From: Vulcaniibacterium thermophilum
GTDB taxonomy: Bacteria; Pseudomonadota; Gammaproteobacteria; Xanthomonadales; Xanthomonadaceae
Reading direction: 5' to 3'
NCBI RefSeq assembly: GCF_007923255.1
Contig: NZ_VOHJ01000021.1
Location: forward strand, 1-51,163
DNA: 51,163 bases
In this document: piece by piece, positions 40,269-50,743 of the stretch
How the letters are laid out: every line of letters starts with the position of its first letter
How positions within the stretch are numbered: position 1 is the stretch's first letter
Translations under genes and position numbers: made by a program
Notes under the pieces: model-generated
The model's database searches: none
What the model was told of the DNA's origin: nothing
What the model saw: only the letters and a program-made list of their open reading frames with translations

Positions 40269-42629
40269 ATGAGCGAAACGGAAACCGGCCACGCCCACGC
40301 GATCGCCGCCCAGCTCGGGCGGGCGATGCCGTGGGTGGCGGGCCTGTGCGTGGTGTTGGCGCTGTGGTTCGCCTACGCCTCCTGGCAACTGTTCCGCGAC
40401 GACGCGCGCCGCGCCGCGATCACCCACGCGCGCAACGCGGCGGTCGACGCCGCGCATGCCGCGCTCACCACCGAACGGCGCCGCCTGACCGAGAAGCTGG
40501 CGCTGCCGAGCATGCAGGCCGCGCTGGCGGCGGGCGATCTCGCCAGCGCCTCGCGCCAGCTCGCCGCCGGCTGGAAGGCGAGCGAGGCGACCGTGCTGCC
40601 GCCCGATCTGGAGGGCGAGTACGCCGCGCTCGCCACCGTCCGCGAACCCGGCCGCTACGGCCGCCTGATGGTGCTGGAAGCGGCGCTGGCGCAGAACGGC
40701 ATCGCGGTGGCGGTGATCCGCGGCGGCAAGGGCAGCGAGCTGGCGCTGGCGGCGCCGGCCACTGCCGGCGGCCGCATCGCCGGGCTTGCGTTCGTGCGCC
40801 TGCCGCTGGCGCGCATCGCCGCCGGGATCGAGCAGGGCGAAGTGGCCGACCACAGCTACCTGGCGCTGCGCCAGGGCACGCACACCATCGTCGAACGCGG
40901 CGACCGCGAACTGGCCGACGGCGCCGAGGCGCTCGCCGCCAAGATCCCCGGCACCGAGCTGCGCGTGGCCGCCGCGGTACCGGACCAGGCCGGAGGACCG
41001 CTTGGCCTTGACGCGCTCGGCACTAGCATCGCCGCCGTCGTGTTCCTGCTGCTGGCGTGGGTGGCCTGGCGCCTGCCGCACTGGCTGGCGCGCCGCGGCG
41101 GCGCTCCGGTCGAGGAGACGGAGGCGCCGACGCTGGCCGAAGCCGGCCTTGCGCCTGCGGCGGACACGGCCGCCCCGTCCCCCACCGGTCCCCCGCCCAT
41201 GCCCTCAGCCGCACCCGCCGTTTCCGAACCCGCCAGCCATCCGGCCGCCTACGACATCGACCGCGGCATCTTCCGCGCCTACGACATCCGCGGCATCGTC
41301 GGGCAGTCGCTCGACGCCAACGTCGCCCGCCTCGTCGGTCAGGCGATCGGCACGCTGATGCACGAACAGGGCCTGACCGACATCGTGGTCGGCCGCGACG
41401 GCCGCCTGTCCGGTCCGGCGCTGGTCGACGGGCTGGTCGCCGGCCTGCGCCGCGCCGGCCGCAACGTGATCGACATCGGCGTGGCGCCGACGCCGGTGGT
41501 CTACTTCGCCGCCTACCACCTGCGCGCCGGAAGCTGCGTGGCCGTCACCGGCAGCCACAATCCGCCCGACTACAACGGCTTCAAGGTGGTCGTCGGCGGC
41601 GAGACGCTGTCGGGCGACACCATTGTCGATCTTTACGAGCGCATCGCCGGCAACCGTCTGCACGAGTCGCCCACGCTCGGCACGCTGGCGCAGCGCGACG
41701 TCGGCGAGGACTACGTCGAGCGCATCGCCTCCGACATCCAGCTCGAGCGGCCGCTGAAGGTGGTGGTCGACGCCGGCAACGGCGTAGCCGGCGACATCGG
41801 CCCGCGCGTGCTGCGCGCGATCGGCGCCGAGGTGATCCCGCTGTTCTGCGAGATCGACGGCAGCTTCCCGAACCACCACCCCGACCCGAGCGAGCCGGAG
41901 AACCTGCGCGATCTGGCCAAGATGGTGGAGACGCTCGACGCCGACCTCGGCGTGGCCTTCGACGGCGACGGCGACCGCCTCGGCGTGATCACCCGTCAGG
42001 GCGTCAACGTGTTCCCCGACCGGCTGCTGATGCTGTTCGCCGCCGACGTGCTGGAGCGCAACCCGGGCGCGCAGATCATCTTCGACGTGAAGTGCACCGG
42101 CCGCCTGCCGGGCTACATCCTGCGCCACGGCGGCAGCCCGCTGATGTGGAAGACCGGCCACTCGCTGATCAAGGCCAAGATGCGCGAGACCGAGGCGGAG
42201 CTCGCCGGCGAGATGAGCGGCCACTTCTTCTTCCGCGAGCGCTGGTACGGCTTCGACGACGGCATCTACGCCGCCGCGCGCCTGCTGGAGATCCTCGCCG
42301 CGCGCCCGCAGACGCCGAGCGAGACGCTCGCCGCCCTGCCGGACGGCATCTCCACGCCGGAGATCAAGGTGCCGGCGCCGCACGGCGACCCGCACGCCTT
42401 CGTCGAGCGTTTCCGCGAGGCCGCGCGCTTCGAGGGCGGACGGCTGTCGACCATCGACGGCCTGCGCGTCGATTTCCCCGACGGCTGGGGCCTGATCCGC
42501 GCCTCCAACACCACGCCGGTGCTGGTGCTGCGCTTCGATGCCGACTCGCCGCAGGCGCTGGCGCGCATCCAGACCGACTTCCGCACGCAGTTGCGCGCGC
42601 TGCAGCCGGATCTCGAGCTGCCGTTCTGA
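40269..42629 (+). CDS. algC: phosphomannomutase/phosphoglucomutase with membrane-anchored N-terminal domain
   Basis: 786 residues from the ATG at 40269 (GGGGAGCG upstream). Residues about 1-330 are an extra region: a membrane segment (PWVAGLCVVLALWFAYASW), a helical sensor-like part, a second membrane segment (IAAVVFLLLAWVAWRLP) and a Pro/Ala linker. Residues about 331-786 are the AlgC/XanA mutase: phospho-serine Ser429 in VTGSHNPPDYNG, metal loop DGDGDR, GEMSGHFFF and RASNTTPVL. It converts mannose- and glucose-phosphates for exopolysaccharide and LPS. Long forms occur in xanthomonads and pseudomonads; the role of the extra domain is unknown. Confidence 0.93.
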   Translation: MSETETGHAHAIAAQLGRAMPWVAGLCVVLALWFAYASWQLFRDDARRAAITHARNAAVDAAHAALTTERRRLTEKLALPSMQAALAAGDLASASRQLAAGWKASEATVLPPDLEGEYAALATVREPGRYGRLMVLEAALAQNGIAVAVIRGGKGSELALAAPATAGGRIAGLAFVRLPLARIAAGIEQGEVADHSYLALRQGTHTIVERGDRELADGAEALAAKIPGTELRVAAAVPDQAGGPLGLDALGTSIAAVVFLLLAWVAWRLPHWLARRGGAPVEETEAPTLAEAGLAPAADTAAPSPTGPPPMPSAAPAVSEPASHPAAYDIDRGIFRAYDIRGIVGQSLDANVARLVGQAIGTLMHEQGLTDIVVGRDGRLSGPALVDGLVAGLRRAGRNVIDIGVAPTPVVYFAAYHLRAGSCVAVTGSHNPPDYNGFKVVVGGETLSGDTIVDLYERIAGNRLHESPTLGTLAQRDVGEDYVERIASDIQLERPLKVVVDAGNGVAGDIGPRVLRAIGAEVIPLFCEIDGSFPNHHPDPSEPENLRDLAKMVETLDADLGVAFDGDGDRLGVITRQGVNVFPDRLLMLFAADVLERNPGAQIIFDVKCTGRLPGYILRHGGSPLMWKTGHSLIKAKMRETEAELAGEMSGHFFFRERWYGFDDGIYAAARLLEILAARPQTPSETLAALPDGISTPEIKVPAPHGDPHAFVERFREAARFEGGRLSTIDGLRVDFPDGWGLIRASNTTPVLVLRFDADSPQALARIQTDFRTQLRALQPDLELPF

Positions 42630-42642
42630 GCGCGGCCCGCCG

Positions 42643-42668
42643 CCCGGCCCGCATCGCGCCGGGCCGGG
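42643..42668. terminator. GC hairpin after the mutase gene
   Basis: CCCGGCCC and GGGCCGGG form a perfect 8-bp stem with a 10-base loop, 14 bp past the algC stop. There is no T run, so intrinsic termination is uncertain. Confidence 0.45.
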
Positions 42669-42817
42669 GGGCGGATTCGCTGCGCGGGAACGCGCGAGGC
42701 TTCCGCGGCGGGACGTGCGGCAGTCGGGCGCGCCGTGCGTGCATGAGCGGTGGCGTCCGGGGACCGCAACGACGCGGCCGGCCGACACGCGTCCGGCGCG
42801 GCCGGTGGTGGCGGGCG

Positions 42818-43486
42818 TCAGCCGCCCAGCGACGCCATCCCTGCCGCCTGCGCCTGCGTGCGCTGCTTGAGTTCGCGATAGCGCTGCAGCGCCTCGTCGA
42901 GGTCGCTGTCGACCTGCGCGCGCGCCTGGCGCTGCTCGATCAGGGTGGTCTGCTGCCGCCGCAGATCGGCGTGCTGGCGCTGGATGTCGTCGCGCAGCTT
43001 GGCGTTGACCGGCCGGCCGGCCAGCTCGGCCTCGGCCGCGCGCTTGAGCAGCGCCAGCAGGCTCTGGCGCAGCGACTGGATGCCGAGCTGCGAGGCCTTG
43101 ATGCTTTCGTCCAGCAGCACGATGCGTTCCTGGAACGCGCGGCGCAGATCGTCCTCGCTGGCGTAGGACTCCACCATCGCCAGCAGCCGGCGCTGCGCCG
43201 CCTCGCGCTCGAGCGCGGCGCGCCGCTCGGCCTCCAGGCGCGCCTGCTCGGCGGCGCGCTCGGCCTCGGTCGGCGCGCGCGCCACGCGCGCCACCGCGCG
43301 GCCGCTGGTGGCGCTCAGCTCGGTGCGTTCGGCATCGACCGCGTCGGCCGGCAGGGCGTCGCCGCAGACCTTGCGCCCGTTCTCGTTCCAGCAGTAGAGC
43401 TTCTTGGTCGCCGGCGCGCCCTTGGACTGCGCCAGCGCCAGCGCCGGCGCCAGCAGCAGCGCCACCGCGGTCGAACGGATGTGCAT
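42818..43486 (-). CDS. secreted coiled-coil protein with DUF4124-like start
   Basis: 222 residues from the ATG at 43486. A signal peptide (STAVALLLAPALALAQ) is followed by KKLYCWNENGRKVCGDALP, which resembles a DUF4124 segment with two Cys. From about residue 75 the chain is a long charged helix (EAERAAEQARLEAERRAALE and onward), expected to form a coiled coil. Periplasmic location is likely; function unknown. It stands between convergent algC and the pyrE gene on the same strand. Confidence 0.8.
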   Translation of the reverse strand: MHIRSTAVALLLAPALALAQSKGAPATKKLYCWNENGRKVCGDALPADAVDAERTELSATSGRAVARVARAPTEAERAAEQARLEAERRAALEREAAQRRLLAMVESYASEDDLRRAFQERIVLLDESIKASQLGIQSLRQSLLALLKRAAEAELAGRPVNAKLRDDIQRQHADLRRQQTTLIEQRQARAQVDSDLDEALQRYRELKQRTQAQAAGMASLGG

Positions 43487-43532
43487 GTCGGCCCCCCTGC
43501 CGTCAGTACACGGGCTTCGATTGTGTCCCGGA

Positions 43533-44192
43533 TCAGGGCTCAAGGCTGCCATAGGCGTCACGATACGCCAGCAGGCGCGGGCGCTCGCCGACGAGCTCCG
43601 GCGTTTCGCCGACGAACGCGAGCAGATCGCGCAGCCGCGCCACCGCGATCACCGGCAGCCCGTGCTCGGCGGCGACCGTCTGCGCGGCCGAGGCGCGCGA
43701 GCGCGCCGGGTCCACCGCTTCCTCGCGGTCGAGCGCGATCGCGATGCCGGCCGGCTGCCCGCCGGCCTGCGCGATCAGCGCGAGCGACTCGCGGATCGCG
43801 GTGCCGGCGGTGATCACATCGTCCACGATCAGCGCGCGCCGGCCGGCGAGCGGCGCGCCGATCAGCACGCCGCCCTCGCCGTGCGTCTTCGCCTCCTTGC
43901 GGTTGAACGCGACCGGCAGATCGCGCCCGCGTCGCGCGAATTCGCAGGCCAGCGCGGTCGCCAGCGGAATGCCCTTGTACGCCGGACCGAACAGCAGGTC
44001 GAACCGCAGCCCCGCCGCTTCGACCGCATCGGCATAGCAGGCGGCCAGTTCGGCCAGCGCCGCGCCGGTGTTGAACTGCCCGGCGTTGAAGAAATAGGGC
44101 GAGACGCGGCCGGACTTCAGCGTGAACTCGCCGAAGCGCAGCGCCTGCGCGCGCAGCGCAAGTTGCAGGAAACGGGTGCGGTGATCGGCCAC
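43533..44192 (-). CDS. pyrE: orotate phosphoribosyltransferase
   Basis: 219 residues from the GTG at 44192 (E. coli 213). Conserved start ALRFGEFTLKSGRVSPYFFN, GPAYKGIPLATALA, the flexible loop RKEAKTHGEGG and the PRPP site ALIVDDVITAGTAIRES. It joins orotate to PRPP in pyrimidine synthesis. No ribosome site is seen; the leader is C-rich and heptamer-like (ATTCCCCTATTCCCCGCCC before the GTG). Confidence 0.96.
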   Translation of the reverse strand: MADHRTRFLQLALRAQALRFGEFTLKSGRVSPYFFNAGQFNTGAALAELAACYADAVEAAGLRFDLLFGPAYKGIPLATALACEFARRGRDLPVAFNRKEAKTHGEGGVLIGAPLAGRRALIVDDVITAGTAIRESLALIAQAGGQPAGIAIALDREEAVDPARSRASAAQTVAAEHGLPVIAVARLRDLLAFVGETPELVGERPRLLAYRDAYGSLEP

Positions 44193-44324
44193 GGGCGGGG
44201 AATAGGGGAATAGGGACCCGGGAATCGTAAGACAGGCATCCATCCCGTGACGACCTTGAACCGGCCGTGCATGATCGGCCGGTCGCGCCGCACGCGCGCC
44301 GTCCCATCGGCTAGGCTCGCCGAC

Positions 44325-44346
44325 GATTCCCGATTCCCGATTCCCC
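44325..44346 (+). repeat. three-copy GATTCCC tract abutting the xthA start
   Basis: GATTCCC occurs three times in a row followed by C and then the ATG at 44347. It leaves no room for a Shine-Dalgarno sequence. Confidence 0.85.
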
Positions 44347-45141
44347 ATGCGCATCGTCTCCTTCAACGCCAACGGCCTGCGCTCGGCCGCCAGCAAGGGC
44401 TTCTTCGACTGGTTCGCGCAGGCCGACGCCGACGTGCTGTGCGTGCAGGAGACCAAGGCCCAGGAGCACCAGCTCGCCGCCGCGGTGCCCGCGGGCTACC
44501 GCGCCTGGTTCCGCGATGCGGTCACGAAGAAGGGCTACAGCGGCGTGGCGATCTACAGCCGGCGCGAGCCCGACGAGGTGCGCACCGCGATGGGGTGGGC
44601 GCCGTTCGACGACGAGGGCCGCTACATCGAGGCGCGCTTCGGCGAGCTGAGCGTGGTGTCGTTCTACATCCCGTCCGGTTCCTCGGGCGAGGTCCGCCAG
44701 CGCTTCAAGTTCGAGGTGATGGACTGGCTCAAGCCGATCCTGCACGAATGGCTGCACAGCGGCCGCCAGTACGTGCTGTGCGGCGACTGGAACATCGTCC
44801 GCTCGCGGTTGGACATCCGGAACTGGACCTCGAACCAGAAGAACTCCGGCTGCCTGCCCGAGGAGCGCGCCTGGCTCAATGCGCTGATCGCCGACGACTG
44901 CGGCGACGGCACCCCGCGCCCGCAGCACGGCTGGCTGGACAGCTTCCGCGTGCTGAAGCCGGACGCGGTCGAATACACCTGGTGGTCGCAGCGCGGCGCC
45001 GCGCGCGCCAACAACGTCGGCTGGCGCATCGACTACCAGATCGTCACGCCCAACCTGCGCGAGGCGGTGCGCGCCTGCGCCGTCCATCCCGAGCCGCGCT
45101 TCTCCGACCACGCACCCTATGTCGTCGACTATGCCCTCTGA
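44347..45141 (+). CDS. xthA: exodeoxyribonuclease III
   Basis: 264 residues of the ExoIII/AP-endonuclease family. Catalytic motifs in order: SFNANGLRS, CVQETKAQ, YSGVAIYSR, VLCGDWNIV, WSQRGAARANNVGWRIDY and SDHAPYVVDY. It repairs abasic sites and degrades 3' ends. Divergent from pyrE across about 150 bp, and each gene begins behind a heptamer-like tract on its own strand. The stop overlaps the AmpG-like gene. Confidence 0.96.
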   Translation: MRIVSFNANGLRSAASKGFFDWFAQADADVLCVQETKAQEHQLAAAVPAGYRAWFRDAVTKKGYSGVAIYSRREPDEVRTAMGWAPFDDEGRYIEARFGELSVVSFYIPSGSSGEVRQRFKFEVMDWLKPILHEWLHSGRQYVLCGDWNIVRSRLDIRNWTSNQKNSGCLPEERAWLNALIADDCGDGTPRPQHGWLDSFRVLKPDAVEYTWWSQRGAARANNVGWRIDYQIVTPNLREAVRACAVHPEPRFSDHAPYVVDYAL

Positions 45142-46450
45142 TTCCCAAGCCGCCGCGCGACCGCGGGGCCTGCTGGCCGGCGTGCGGCCGTATTTGCAGC
45201 GCGAACCGATCGCGGCGCTGCTGCTCGGCATCTCCTCCGGTTTTCCGTACGCGATGATCGGCGCCACCCTGACCACGCGGCTGGCGCAGGACGGCATCGA
45301 CAAGAAGAGCGTCACCGCGTTCTCGCTCGCGTTCCTGGTCTACAACCTGAAGTTCCTGTGGGCGCCGCTGGTGGACGCCACCCGGCTGCCGCTGCTCGGC
45401 CGGCTCGGCCAGCGCGTGTCGTGGCTGCTGCTGACCGGCGCGCTGGTGATGGCGGCGGTGCTCTGGCTCGGTGCGCTCGACCCGAAGGCCGACCTGATGC
45501 GGGTGGCGATCGCCGCGGTCAGCGTCGGCATCGCCGGCGCGACCTTCGACATCGTGATCGATGCCTACCGCATCGAACTGCTGAAGCCCGAACAGCTCGG
45601 CGTCGGCTCGGGCATGTCGCAGTACGGCTGGCGCATCGGCTCGGTCGCCGCCGCCTCGCTTGCGCTGTATCTGGCCGCGCATGGCGGCTGGAGCCTCGCC
45701 TACGCGGCGTGCGCGGCGTTCGCGCTGCCGGCGATGGCGGCGGGGCTGATCTTCGGCGAGCCCGCGCGCCACACCGTGGTCGCGCCGCGCCGCGGCCTGC
45801 TGCAGGCGTGGGATGCGGTCGCCGGCCCGCTGCTCGAATTCCTGCGCCGGCGCGGCGCGCTGCTGGTGCTGCTGTTCGTGCTGCTGCACAAGATCGGCGA
45901 CACGCTCGCCAACCTGACCGTGCGTCTGCTGCTCAACGACCTCGGCTTCAGCAACGAGGAGATCGCCACCTGGGACGTCGGCGTCGGCTTCTTCGCCTAC
46001 CTGATCGGCATCTTCGTCGGCGGCGCGCTGTACGCGCAGCTCGGCATGAAGCGCTCGGTGCTGGTGTCGCTGGTGCTGATGGCGGTCTCCAACCTCAGCT
46101 TCGCGTGGCTGGCGCACACCGGTCATTCCAACACGCTGCTCGCCTTCACCATCGGCTTCGAGAACTTCGCCAGCGGCATCGGCGGGGTGGTGGTGGTGGC
46201 GTACCTGTCGGCGCTGTGCAACCTCGCCTACACCGCAACCCAGTTCGCGCTGCTGTCGGCGGCGGCGAGCGTGGTCGGACGGCTGGTCACCGGCACCACC
46301 GCCGGCGCGCTGATCGAGTCCCTCGGCTACGTGAACTTCTACCTGCTCACCACCGTGGTCGCGCTGCCGGGCGTGTTCCTGTACCTGTTCATGTTGCGCG
46401 CGGGACTGGTCGAACGCTCGCTGGGCGATGCCGGGCGCACGTCGGCATGA
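45131..46450 (+). CDS. ampG: AmpG-like MFS transporter
   Basis: 439 residues from the ATG at 45131, overlapping xthA by 11 bp. About 12 membrane segments. AmpG-type features: GISSGFPYAMIGATLTTRLA, FLWAPLVDATRLPLLGRLGQ, DIVIDAYRIELL and GVGSGMSQYGWRIG. AmpG imports anhydro-muropeptides from the periplasm for recycling. The neighbouring anmK and M23 peptidase genes fit that role. Confidence 0.88.
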   Translation: MPSDSQAAARPRGLLAGVRPYLQREPIAALLLGISSGFPYAMIGATLTTRLAQDGIDKKSVTAFSLAFLVYNLKFLWAPLVDATRLPLLGRLGQRVSWLLLTGALVMAAVLWLGALDPKADLMRVAIAAVSVGIAGATFDIVIDAYRIELLKPEQLGVGSGMSQYGWRIGSVAAASLALYLAAHGGWSLAYAACAAFALPAMAAGLIFGEPARHTVVAPRRGLLQAWDAVAGPLLEFLRRRGALLVLLFVLLHKIGDTLANLTVRLLLNDLGFSNEEIATWDVGVGFFAYLIGIFVGGALYAQLGMKRSVLVSLVLMAVSNLSFAWLAHTGHSNTLLAFTIGFENFASGIGGVVVVAYLSALCNLAYTATQFALLSAAASVVGRLVTGTTAGALIESLGYVNFYLLTTVVALPGVFLYLFMLRAGLVERSLGDAGRTSA

Positions 46451-46513
46451 TGGGGTGTCACGACCGCACGCACGCACAGGCGTTACCCTAGCAGGCGCCG
46501 GGAGGTCCGCCCC

Positions 46514-46774
46514 ATGAACGACATCGTCCTGCCCGCTCTCGATCCGGTGCTCTCCGAACGCATCGCGCGCTTCGCGCAGGCGCGCAAGTGGACCCTGCAG
46601 CAGACGCTGCTGCACCTGATCGAACAGGGGCTCTACGCCTGCGAGGCGGAGCAGAAGAAGCGCTTCACCGACATCGATGCGCTCGCCCTGCAGGAGGCGA
46701 TCGCCGCCCTGGAGAACATTCCCGACGATCCCGGCTTCTCGCTGATCGGCCGAATGCCGAAGTCGCCGGCCTGA
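46514..46774 (+). CDS. small helical protein, unknown
   Basis: 86 residues; the ATG follows GGGAGG. The first half (VLSERIARFAQARKWTLQQT, then LLHLIEQGLYACEAEQKKRF) looks like a helix-turn-helix or ribbon-helix-helix-sized domain, but no family is recognised. It is convergent with anmK, whose stop is 3 bp away. Codon use is like that of its neighbours. Confidence 0.7.
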   Translation: MNDIVLPALDPVLSERIARFAQARKWTLQQTLLHLIEQGLYACEAEQKKRFTDIDALALQEAIAALENIPDDPGFSLIGRMPKSPA

Positions 46775-46777
46775 CGC

Positions 46778-47902
46778 TCAGGCCGGGTGGACCACGCCGA
46801 GCACGCGCGGCCCGGCGGCGCCTGTCACCGAAGCCAGGTTGCCGGGTCGGCCGAGCAGGCACTGCCGGGCCAGCCAGGCGAACGCCATCGCCTCGACGAA
46901 ATCCGGATCCAGCCCGTACGGCGCGCTGCTGTCGAGCGCGATGCCGTCCAGATGCGCGGCCAACCGCCGCATCAGTTGCGGATTGCGCACGCCGCCACCG
47001 CAGGCGATCACCCGCCGCGTCTGCGGCTGCGTGCGCCGCAGCGCATCGGCGACGCTCACCGCGGTCAGTTCCAGCAGGGTCGCCTGCACGTCCTGCGGGC
47101 GCTCGTCGCCACGCAGGCGCGCTTCCAGCCAGTCGAGGTGGAAGTGTTCGCGGCCGGTGCTCTTGGGCGGCGCCTTGGCGAACCAGGGGTCGTCGAGCAG
47201 GCGCACCAACAGCGCGGCGTCCACCAGTCCCTCGGCGGCGAACGCGCCGTCCTTGTCGTACGGATGGCCGAGGTGGCGCACGCACCAGGCGTCCAGCAGC
47301 GCATTGGCCGGGCCGGTGTCGAACCCGCGCACTTCGCCGTGCGCCGGCAGCAGGGTGAAGTTGGCGATGCCGCCCAGGTTCAGCACCGCCCGATCCTCGC
47401 CGGCATCGTGCAGCAGCGCGGCGTGGAAGGCCGGCACCAGCGGCGCGCCGTGGCCGCCCGCGGCGACGTCGCGGCGGCGGAAATCGGCCACCGTGGCGAT
47501 GCCGGTGCGCTCGGCGATCACGTGCGCGTCGCCCAGTTGCCAGGTGAACGGATGACGGCCGTCGTGCGCGGCGCCGTGCGGCCGGTGCCGGATGGTCTGC
47601 CCGTGCGAACCGATCGCGCGCACCGCCTCGCGGGCGACGCCGGCCTGCGCGAGCAACCGCAGCGCCGCCTGCGCGAACGCTTCGCCGATCGCCACGTCGA
47701 GCGTGCCGATCTCGTCCAGCGAATCCACGTGCCCGCCCTGGCCCAGCGCGAGCAACTGCGCCCGCGTCGCCGCGTCCCACGGGAACGTCCGCCCGGCCAG
47801 CAACCGGCAGGCGCCGTCGGCGGCGAATGCGACCAGCGCGGCGTCGATCCCGTCCGCGCTGGTGCCCGACATCAGCCCGAGATACAGGCCCTCGGCCGCC
47901 AT
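46778..47902 (-). CDS. anmK: anhydro-N-acetylmuramic acid kinase
   Basis: 374 residues. ASKHA-fold sugar kinase with [76 protein letters not shown] and ACGGGVRNP. It hydrolyses and phosphorylates anhydroMurNAc from recycled cell wall. The ATG shares a base with the M23 gene stop (TGATG), so the two are coupled. Confidence 0.97.
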   Translation of the reverse strand: MAAEGLYLGLMSGTSADGIDAALVAFAADGACRLLAGRTFPWDAATRAQLLALGQGGHVDSLDEIGTLDVAIGEAFAQAALRLLAQAGVAREAVRAIGSHGQTIRHRPHGAAHDGRHPFTWQLGDAHVIAERTGIATVADFRRRDVAAGGHGAPLVPAFHAALLHDAGEDRAVLNLGGIANFTLLPAHGEVRGFDTGPANALLDAWCVRHLGHPYDKDGAFAAEGLVDAALLVRLLDDPWFAKAPPKSTGREHFHLDWLEARLRGDERPQDVQATLLELTAVSVADALRRTQPQTRRVIACGGGVRNPQLMRRLAAHLDGIALDSSAPYGLDPDFVEAMAFAWLARQCLLGRPGNLASVTGAAGPRVLGVVHPA

Positions 47903-49323
47903 CAGGCCTTGCCGCGGCGCGGCTTGCGCGGCGGCGGCTGGGTGCCGGCGTAGATGATGTTCTCGACCTGCTGGATGCGCGCCAGCGCCGGCGCGGTCTG
48001 CAGGCGGAACGCGGCCAGTTCGGCGCCGCGCAGCGGCTCCGGCGGCGGCATGGTCACCGACAGCGGATTGCGGTGCACGCCGTTGATCTGGAATTCGTAA
48101 TGCAGGTGCGGACCGGTCGCCAGGCCCGAGCTGCCGACGTAGCCGATCACCGTGCCCTGCGCGACGCGCTGCCCGGCCTTGACGTTGCCGAAGCGCGACA
48201 TGTGCCCGTACAGCGTGGTGTAGCCGCGGCCGTGATCGAGGATCACCGTGCGGCCGTAGCCGCCCTTCCAGCCGACGAACTTCACCCGCGCATCGCCCGC
48301 GGCCATGATCGGCGTGCCGGTCGCCGCACCGTAATCGACGCCCTTGTGCATGCGCAGCACGCCGAGCACCGGATGGCGGCGCGAGCCGAAGCCCGAGGTC
48401 AGCCGCGCGTACGGGATCGGCATGCGGATGAAGCTCTTCTTCAGCGGCCGGCCGTCGGCGGTGAAGTACTCGGCCTTGCCGTTGCGCTCGTAGCGGAACG
48501 CCGTGTACATGCGCTCGCCGGTGGTGAACGTCGCCGCCAGGATCGGCCCGCTGCCGATCTTCTCGCCTTCGCGCCACTTCTCGTCGACCACCACGCTGAA
48601 GCGGTCGCCGCGCTGCAGATCCTTGTCGAAGTCGATGTCGTACTTGAAGATCTCGTCGGTGAGCGCCTGGATCATCGACGGGCTCAGGCCGGCCTTGCGC
48701 GCCGAGGCGTACAGCGAGCCCGACCCGATCTCGCCGCTCAGCACCACCTTGCGCATCTCGACCGGCCGCTCGATCACCTTCTCGACGATGCGCTCGCCCT
48801 GCAGGCTGAGCTCGACCCGGTGCGACTCGTCGCGGTCGAAACGGATCGCGCGCAGGCCGCCGTCCACCGGCAGGTCGAACGCGATCTCGGTGCCCGGCTT
48901 CAGCCGCGTCAGCGCCGGCCGCGTGCCGGGATGGTCGAGGATCGCCTGCAGCGTGGCGGCGGGAATGTCCAGCTCCTCGAAGATGGACGCCAGCGTCTGC
49001 CCGCGCTCGACGTACACGACCTGCCAACTGTCGCCGGGCAGCCCCTGCTGGCGCGCCAGCGGCAGCGGCGGCAGCGTCAGCGCCATCGACTGCCGCTGCA
49101 CGCTGACCGGCTGTGCGATCTGCGCGTCGAAGCCGGGCACGATCGCGGCGACCAGCATGCCGACGGTGGCCACCAGGCTCGCCTGCATCCACTGGCGGCG
49201 CGTCCAGCGGCCGTTGAAGCCGTCACTCAGATGGCGCGCCACCGGACGGTGGAGCGCGGCTTCGCGCAATGCGGCTAGGCGCTGGCGCCGGTTTTCCCCG
49301 GAACCGGATGCATCCTTCGACAT
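47902..49323 (-). CDS. M23-family peptidoglycan endopeptidase
   Basis: 473 residues with a single N-terminal membrane segment ([20 protein letters not shown]), a LysM/OapA-like region ([20 protein letters not shown]), and a C-terminal lysostaphin-type domain. Zinc ligands: HKGVDYG (H and D) and HLHYEF (HxH); [12 protein letters not shown] and YGHMSRFG complete the site, so it looks active, like MepM/YebA. It cuts D,D-crosslinks to let the wall grow. A good sigma-70 promoter lies at 49365-49393, and anmK is downstream in the same unit. Confidence 0.95.
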   Translation of the reverse strand: MSKDASGSGENRRQRLAALREAALHRPVARHLSDGFNGRWTRRQWMQASLVATVGMLVAAIVPGFDAQIAQPVSVQRQSMALTLPPLPLARQQGLPGDSWQVVYVERGQTLASIFEELDIPAATLQAILDHPGTRPALTRLKPGTEIAFDLPVDGGLRAIRFDRDESHRVELSLQGERIVEKVIERPVEMRKVVLSGEIGSGSLYASARKAGLSPSMIQALTDEIFKYDIDFDKDLQRGDRFSVVVDEKWREGEKIGSGPILAATFTTGERMYTAFRYERNGKAEYFTADGRPLKKSFIRMPIPYARLTSGFGSRRHPVLGVLRMHKGVDYGAATGTPIMAAGDARVKFVGWKGGYGRTVILDHGRGYTTLYGHMSRFGNVKAGQRVAQGTVIGYVGSSGLATGPHLHYEFQINGVHRNPLSVTMPPPEPLRGAELAAFRLQTAPALARIQQVENIIYAGTQPPPRKPRRGKA

Positions 49324-49364
49324 GGGCCGCCCCCAAAGCGGTGTGATGACGGTGTGGCGGGGCT

Positions 49365-49393
49365 ACCATAGACACGCGAACTTGCTGCGTCAA
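49365..49393 (-). promoter_or_regulatory. sigma-70 promoter for the M23-anmK operon
   Basis: On the minus strand TTGACG and TATGGT are separated by exactly 17 bp. The start would be near 49358, about 35 nt before the ATG at 49323. The AT-richer stretch 49390-49455 probably also carries the tyrS promoter, but I cannot place it securely. Confidence 0.65.
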
Positions 49394-49519
49394 ACCCTTG
49401 ACCTGAATAGGGTTTTCGCGCCGTCCGCGCTTTACGCGCATTTAACTTTGTAAGCTTGCGCGTCCCGATCCCCTGTCTGCCTGGCCGTCGCGGTCCGCGC
49501 GCGGCCGCTGGAGCGTTCC

Positions 49520-50731
49520 GTGTCCCTGCAAGAAGCCCTCGATCTGATCGGCCGCGGCGCCGACGAAGTCCTCAAGCGCGACGAACTCGAAGCGCGCCTC
49601 AAGCTCGGCCGTCCGCTGCGGATCAAGGCCGGCTTCGACCCCACCGCGCCGGACCTGCACCTGGGCCACACCGTGCTGCTCAACAAGATGCGGCAGTTCC
49701 AGGACCTCGGCCATCGGGTGATCTTCCTGATCGGCGACTTCACCGGGATGATCGGCGATCCCACCGGCAAGAACGTCACCCGCAAGCCGCTCACCCGCGA
49801 GGAGGTCGAGGCCAACGCCCGCACCTACGCGGCGCAGGTGTTCAAGGTGCTCGACCGCGAACGCACCGAAGTGCGCTTCAACTCCGAGTGGTTCGGGCGG
49901 ATGTCGGCGGCCGACATGATCCGCCTCGCCGCCCAGCACACCGTCGCCCGCATGCTCGAGCGCGACGACTTCGCCAGGCGTTACGCCGCGCAGCAGTCGA
50001 TCGCCATCCACGAGTTCCTCTATCCGCTGGTGCAGGGCTACGACTCGGTCGCGCTGCAGGCCGATGTCGAGCTCGGCGGCACCGACCAGAAGTTCAACTT
50101 GCTGATGGGCCGCGGCCTGCAGGAGCACTTCGGCCAGCCGCCGCAGATCGTGCTGACCATGCCGCTGCTGGAAGGCCTGGACGGGGTGCAGAAGATGAGC
50201 AAGTCGCTCGGCAACTACATCGGCATCGACGAGCCGGCGATCGACATCGTCACCAAGACGATGAAGATCGGCGACGCCCTGATGTGGCGCTGGATCGAAC
50301 TGCTCAGCTTCGAGATCGGCCCGGCCGAGGCGCGCGCGCTGCGCGCCGACGTCGACGCCGGCCGGCTCAACCCGCGCGACGTGAAGCTGCGCCTGGCGCG
50401 CGAACTCGCCGCGCGCTTCCACGGCGCCGCCGCGGCCGAGCAGGCGATCGCCGGCTGGAACGCCGCCGTGCGCGGCGAGGGCGATACCGCACTGCTGCCG
50501 CTGCAGGACGTGCCGGTGCCCGCCGAGGGCCTGCGGATCGCCGCGCTGCTCACCGCCGCCGGCCTCACCCCCAGCAACTCCGAGGCCATGCGCAAGCTCC
50601 GGGAGCGCGCGGTGCGCGTCGACGGCCACGTCGTGGAGGACGCCGCGCGCGTGTTCGTGCCGGGCTTCGAGGGCGTGCTCGCCGTCGGCAAGCGCAACTT
50701 CGCGCGCGTGCGCCTGGTCGCCGCGAACTGA
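49520..50731 (+). CDS. tyrS: tyrosyl-tRNA synthetase
   Basis: 403 residues from the GTG at 49520. Class Ic signature HLGH (His47) in [11 protein letters not shown], and KMSKS at Lys225 in [16 protein letters not shown]-terminal S4-type RNA-binding domain is present ([18 protein letters not shown]). The length and motif style fit the TyrRS form of xanthomonads. It lies directly upstream of an rRNA operon leader, an order seen in Xanthomonas as I remember it. Confidence 0.97.
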   Translation: MSLQEALDLIGRGADEVLKRDELEARLKLGRPLRIKAGFDPTAPDLHLGHTVLLNKMRQFQDLGHRVIFLIGDFTGMIGDPTGKNVTRKPLTREEVEANARTYAAQVFKVLDRERTEVRFNSEWFGRMSAADMIRLAAQHTVARMLERDDFARRYAAQQSIAIHEFLYPLVQGYDSVALQADVELGGTDQKFNLLMGRGLQEHFGQPPQIVLTMPLLEGLDGVQKMSKSLGNYIGIDEPAIDIVTKTMKIGDALMWRWIELLSFEIGPAEARALRADVDAGRLNPRDVKLRLARELAARFHGAAAAEQAIAGWNAAVRGEGDTALLPLQDVPVPAEGLRIAALLTAAGLTPSNSEAMRKLRERAVRVDGHVVEDAARVFVPGFEGVLAVGKRNFARVRLVAAN

Positions 50732-50743
50732 GCGCGCGCCCTC

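Noticed and set aside
47903-49192. N-terminal extension of AnmK
   Set aside because: The frame is a shadow of the M23 peptidase gene; AnmK has its normal start at 47902 with a TGATG overlap.
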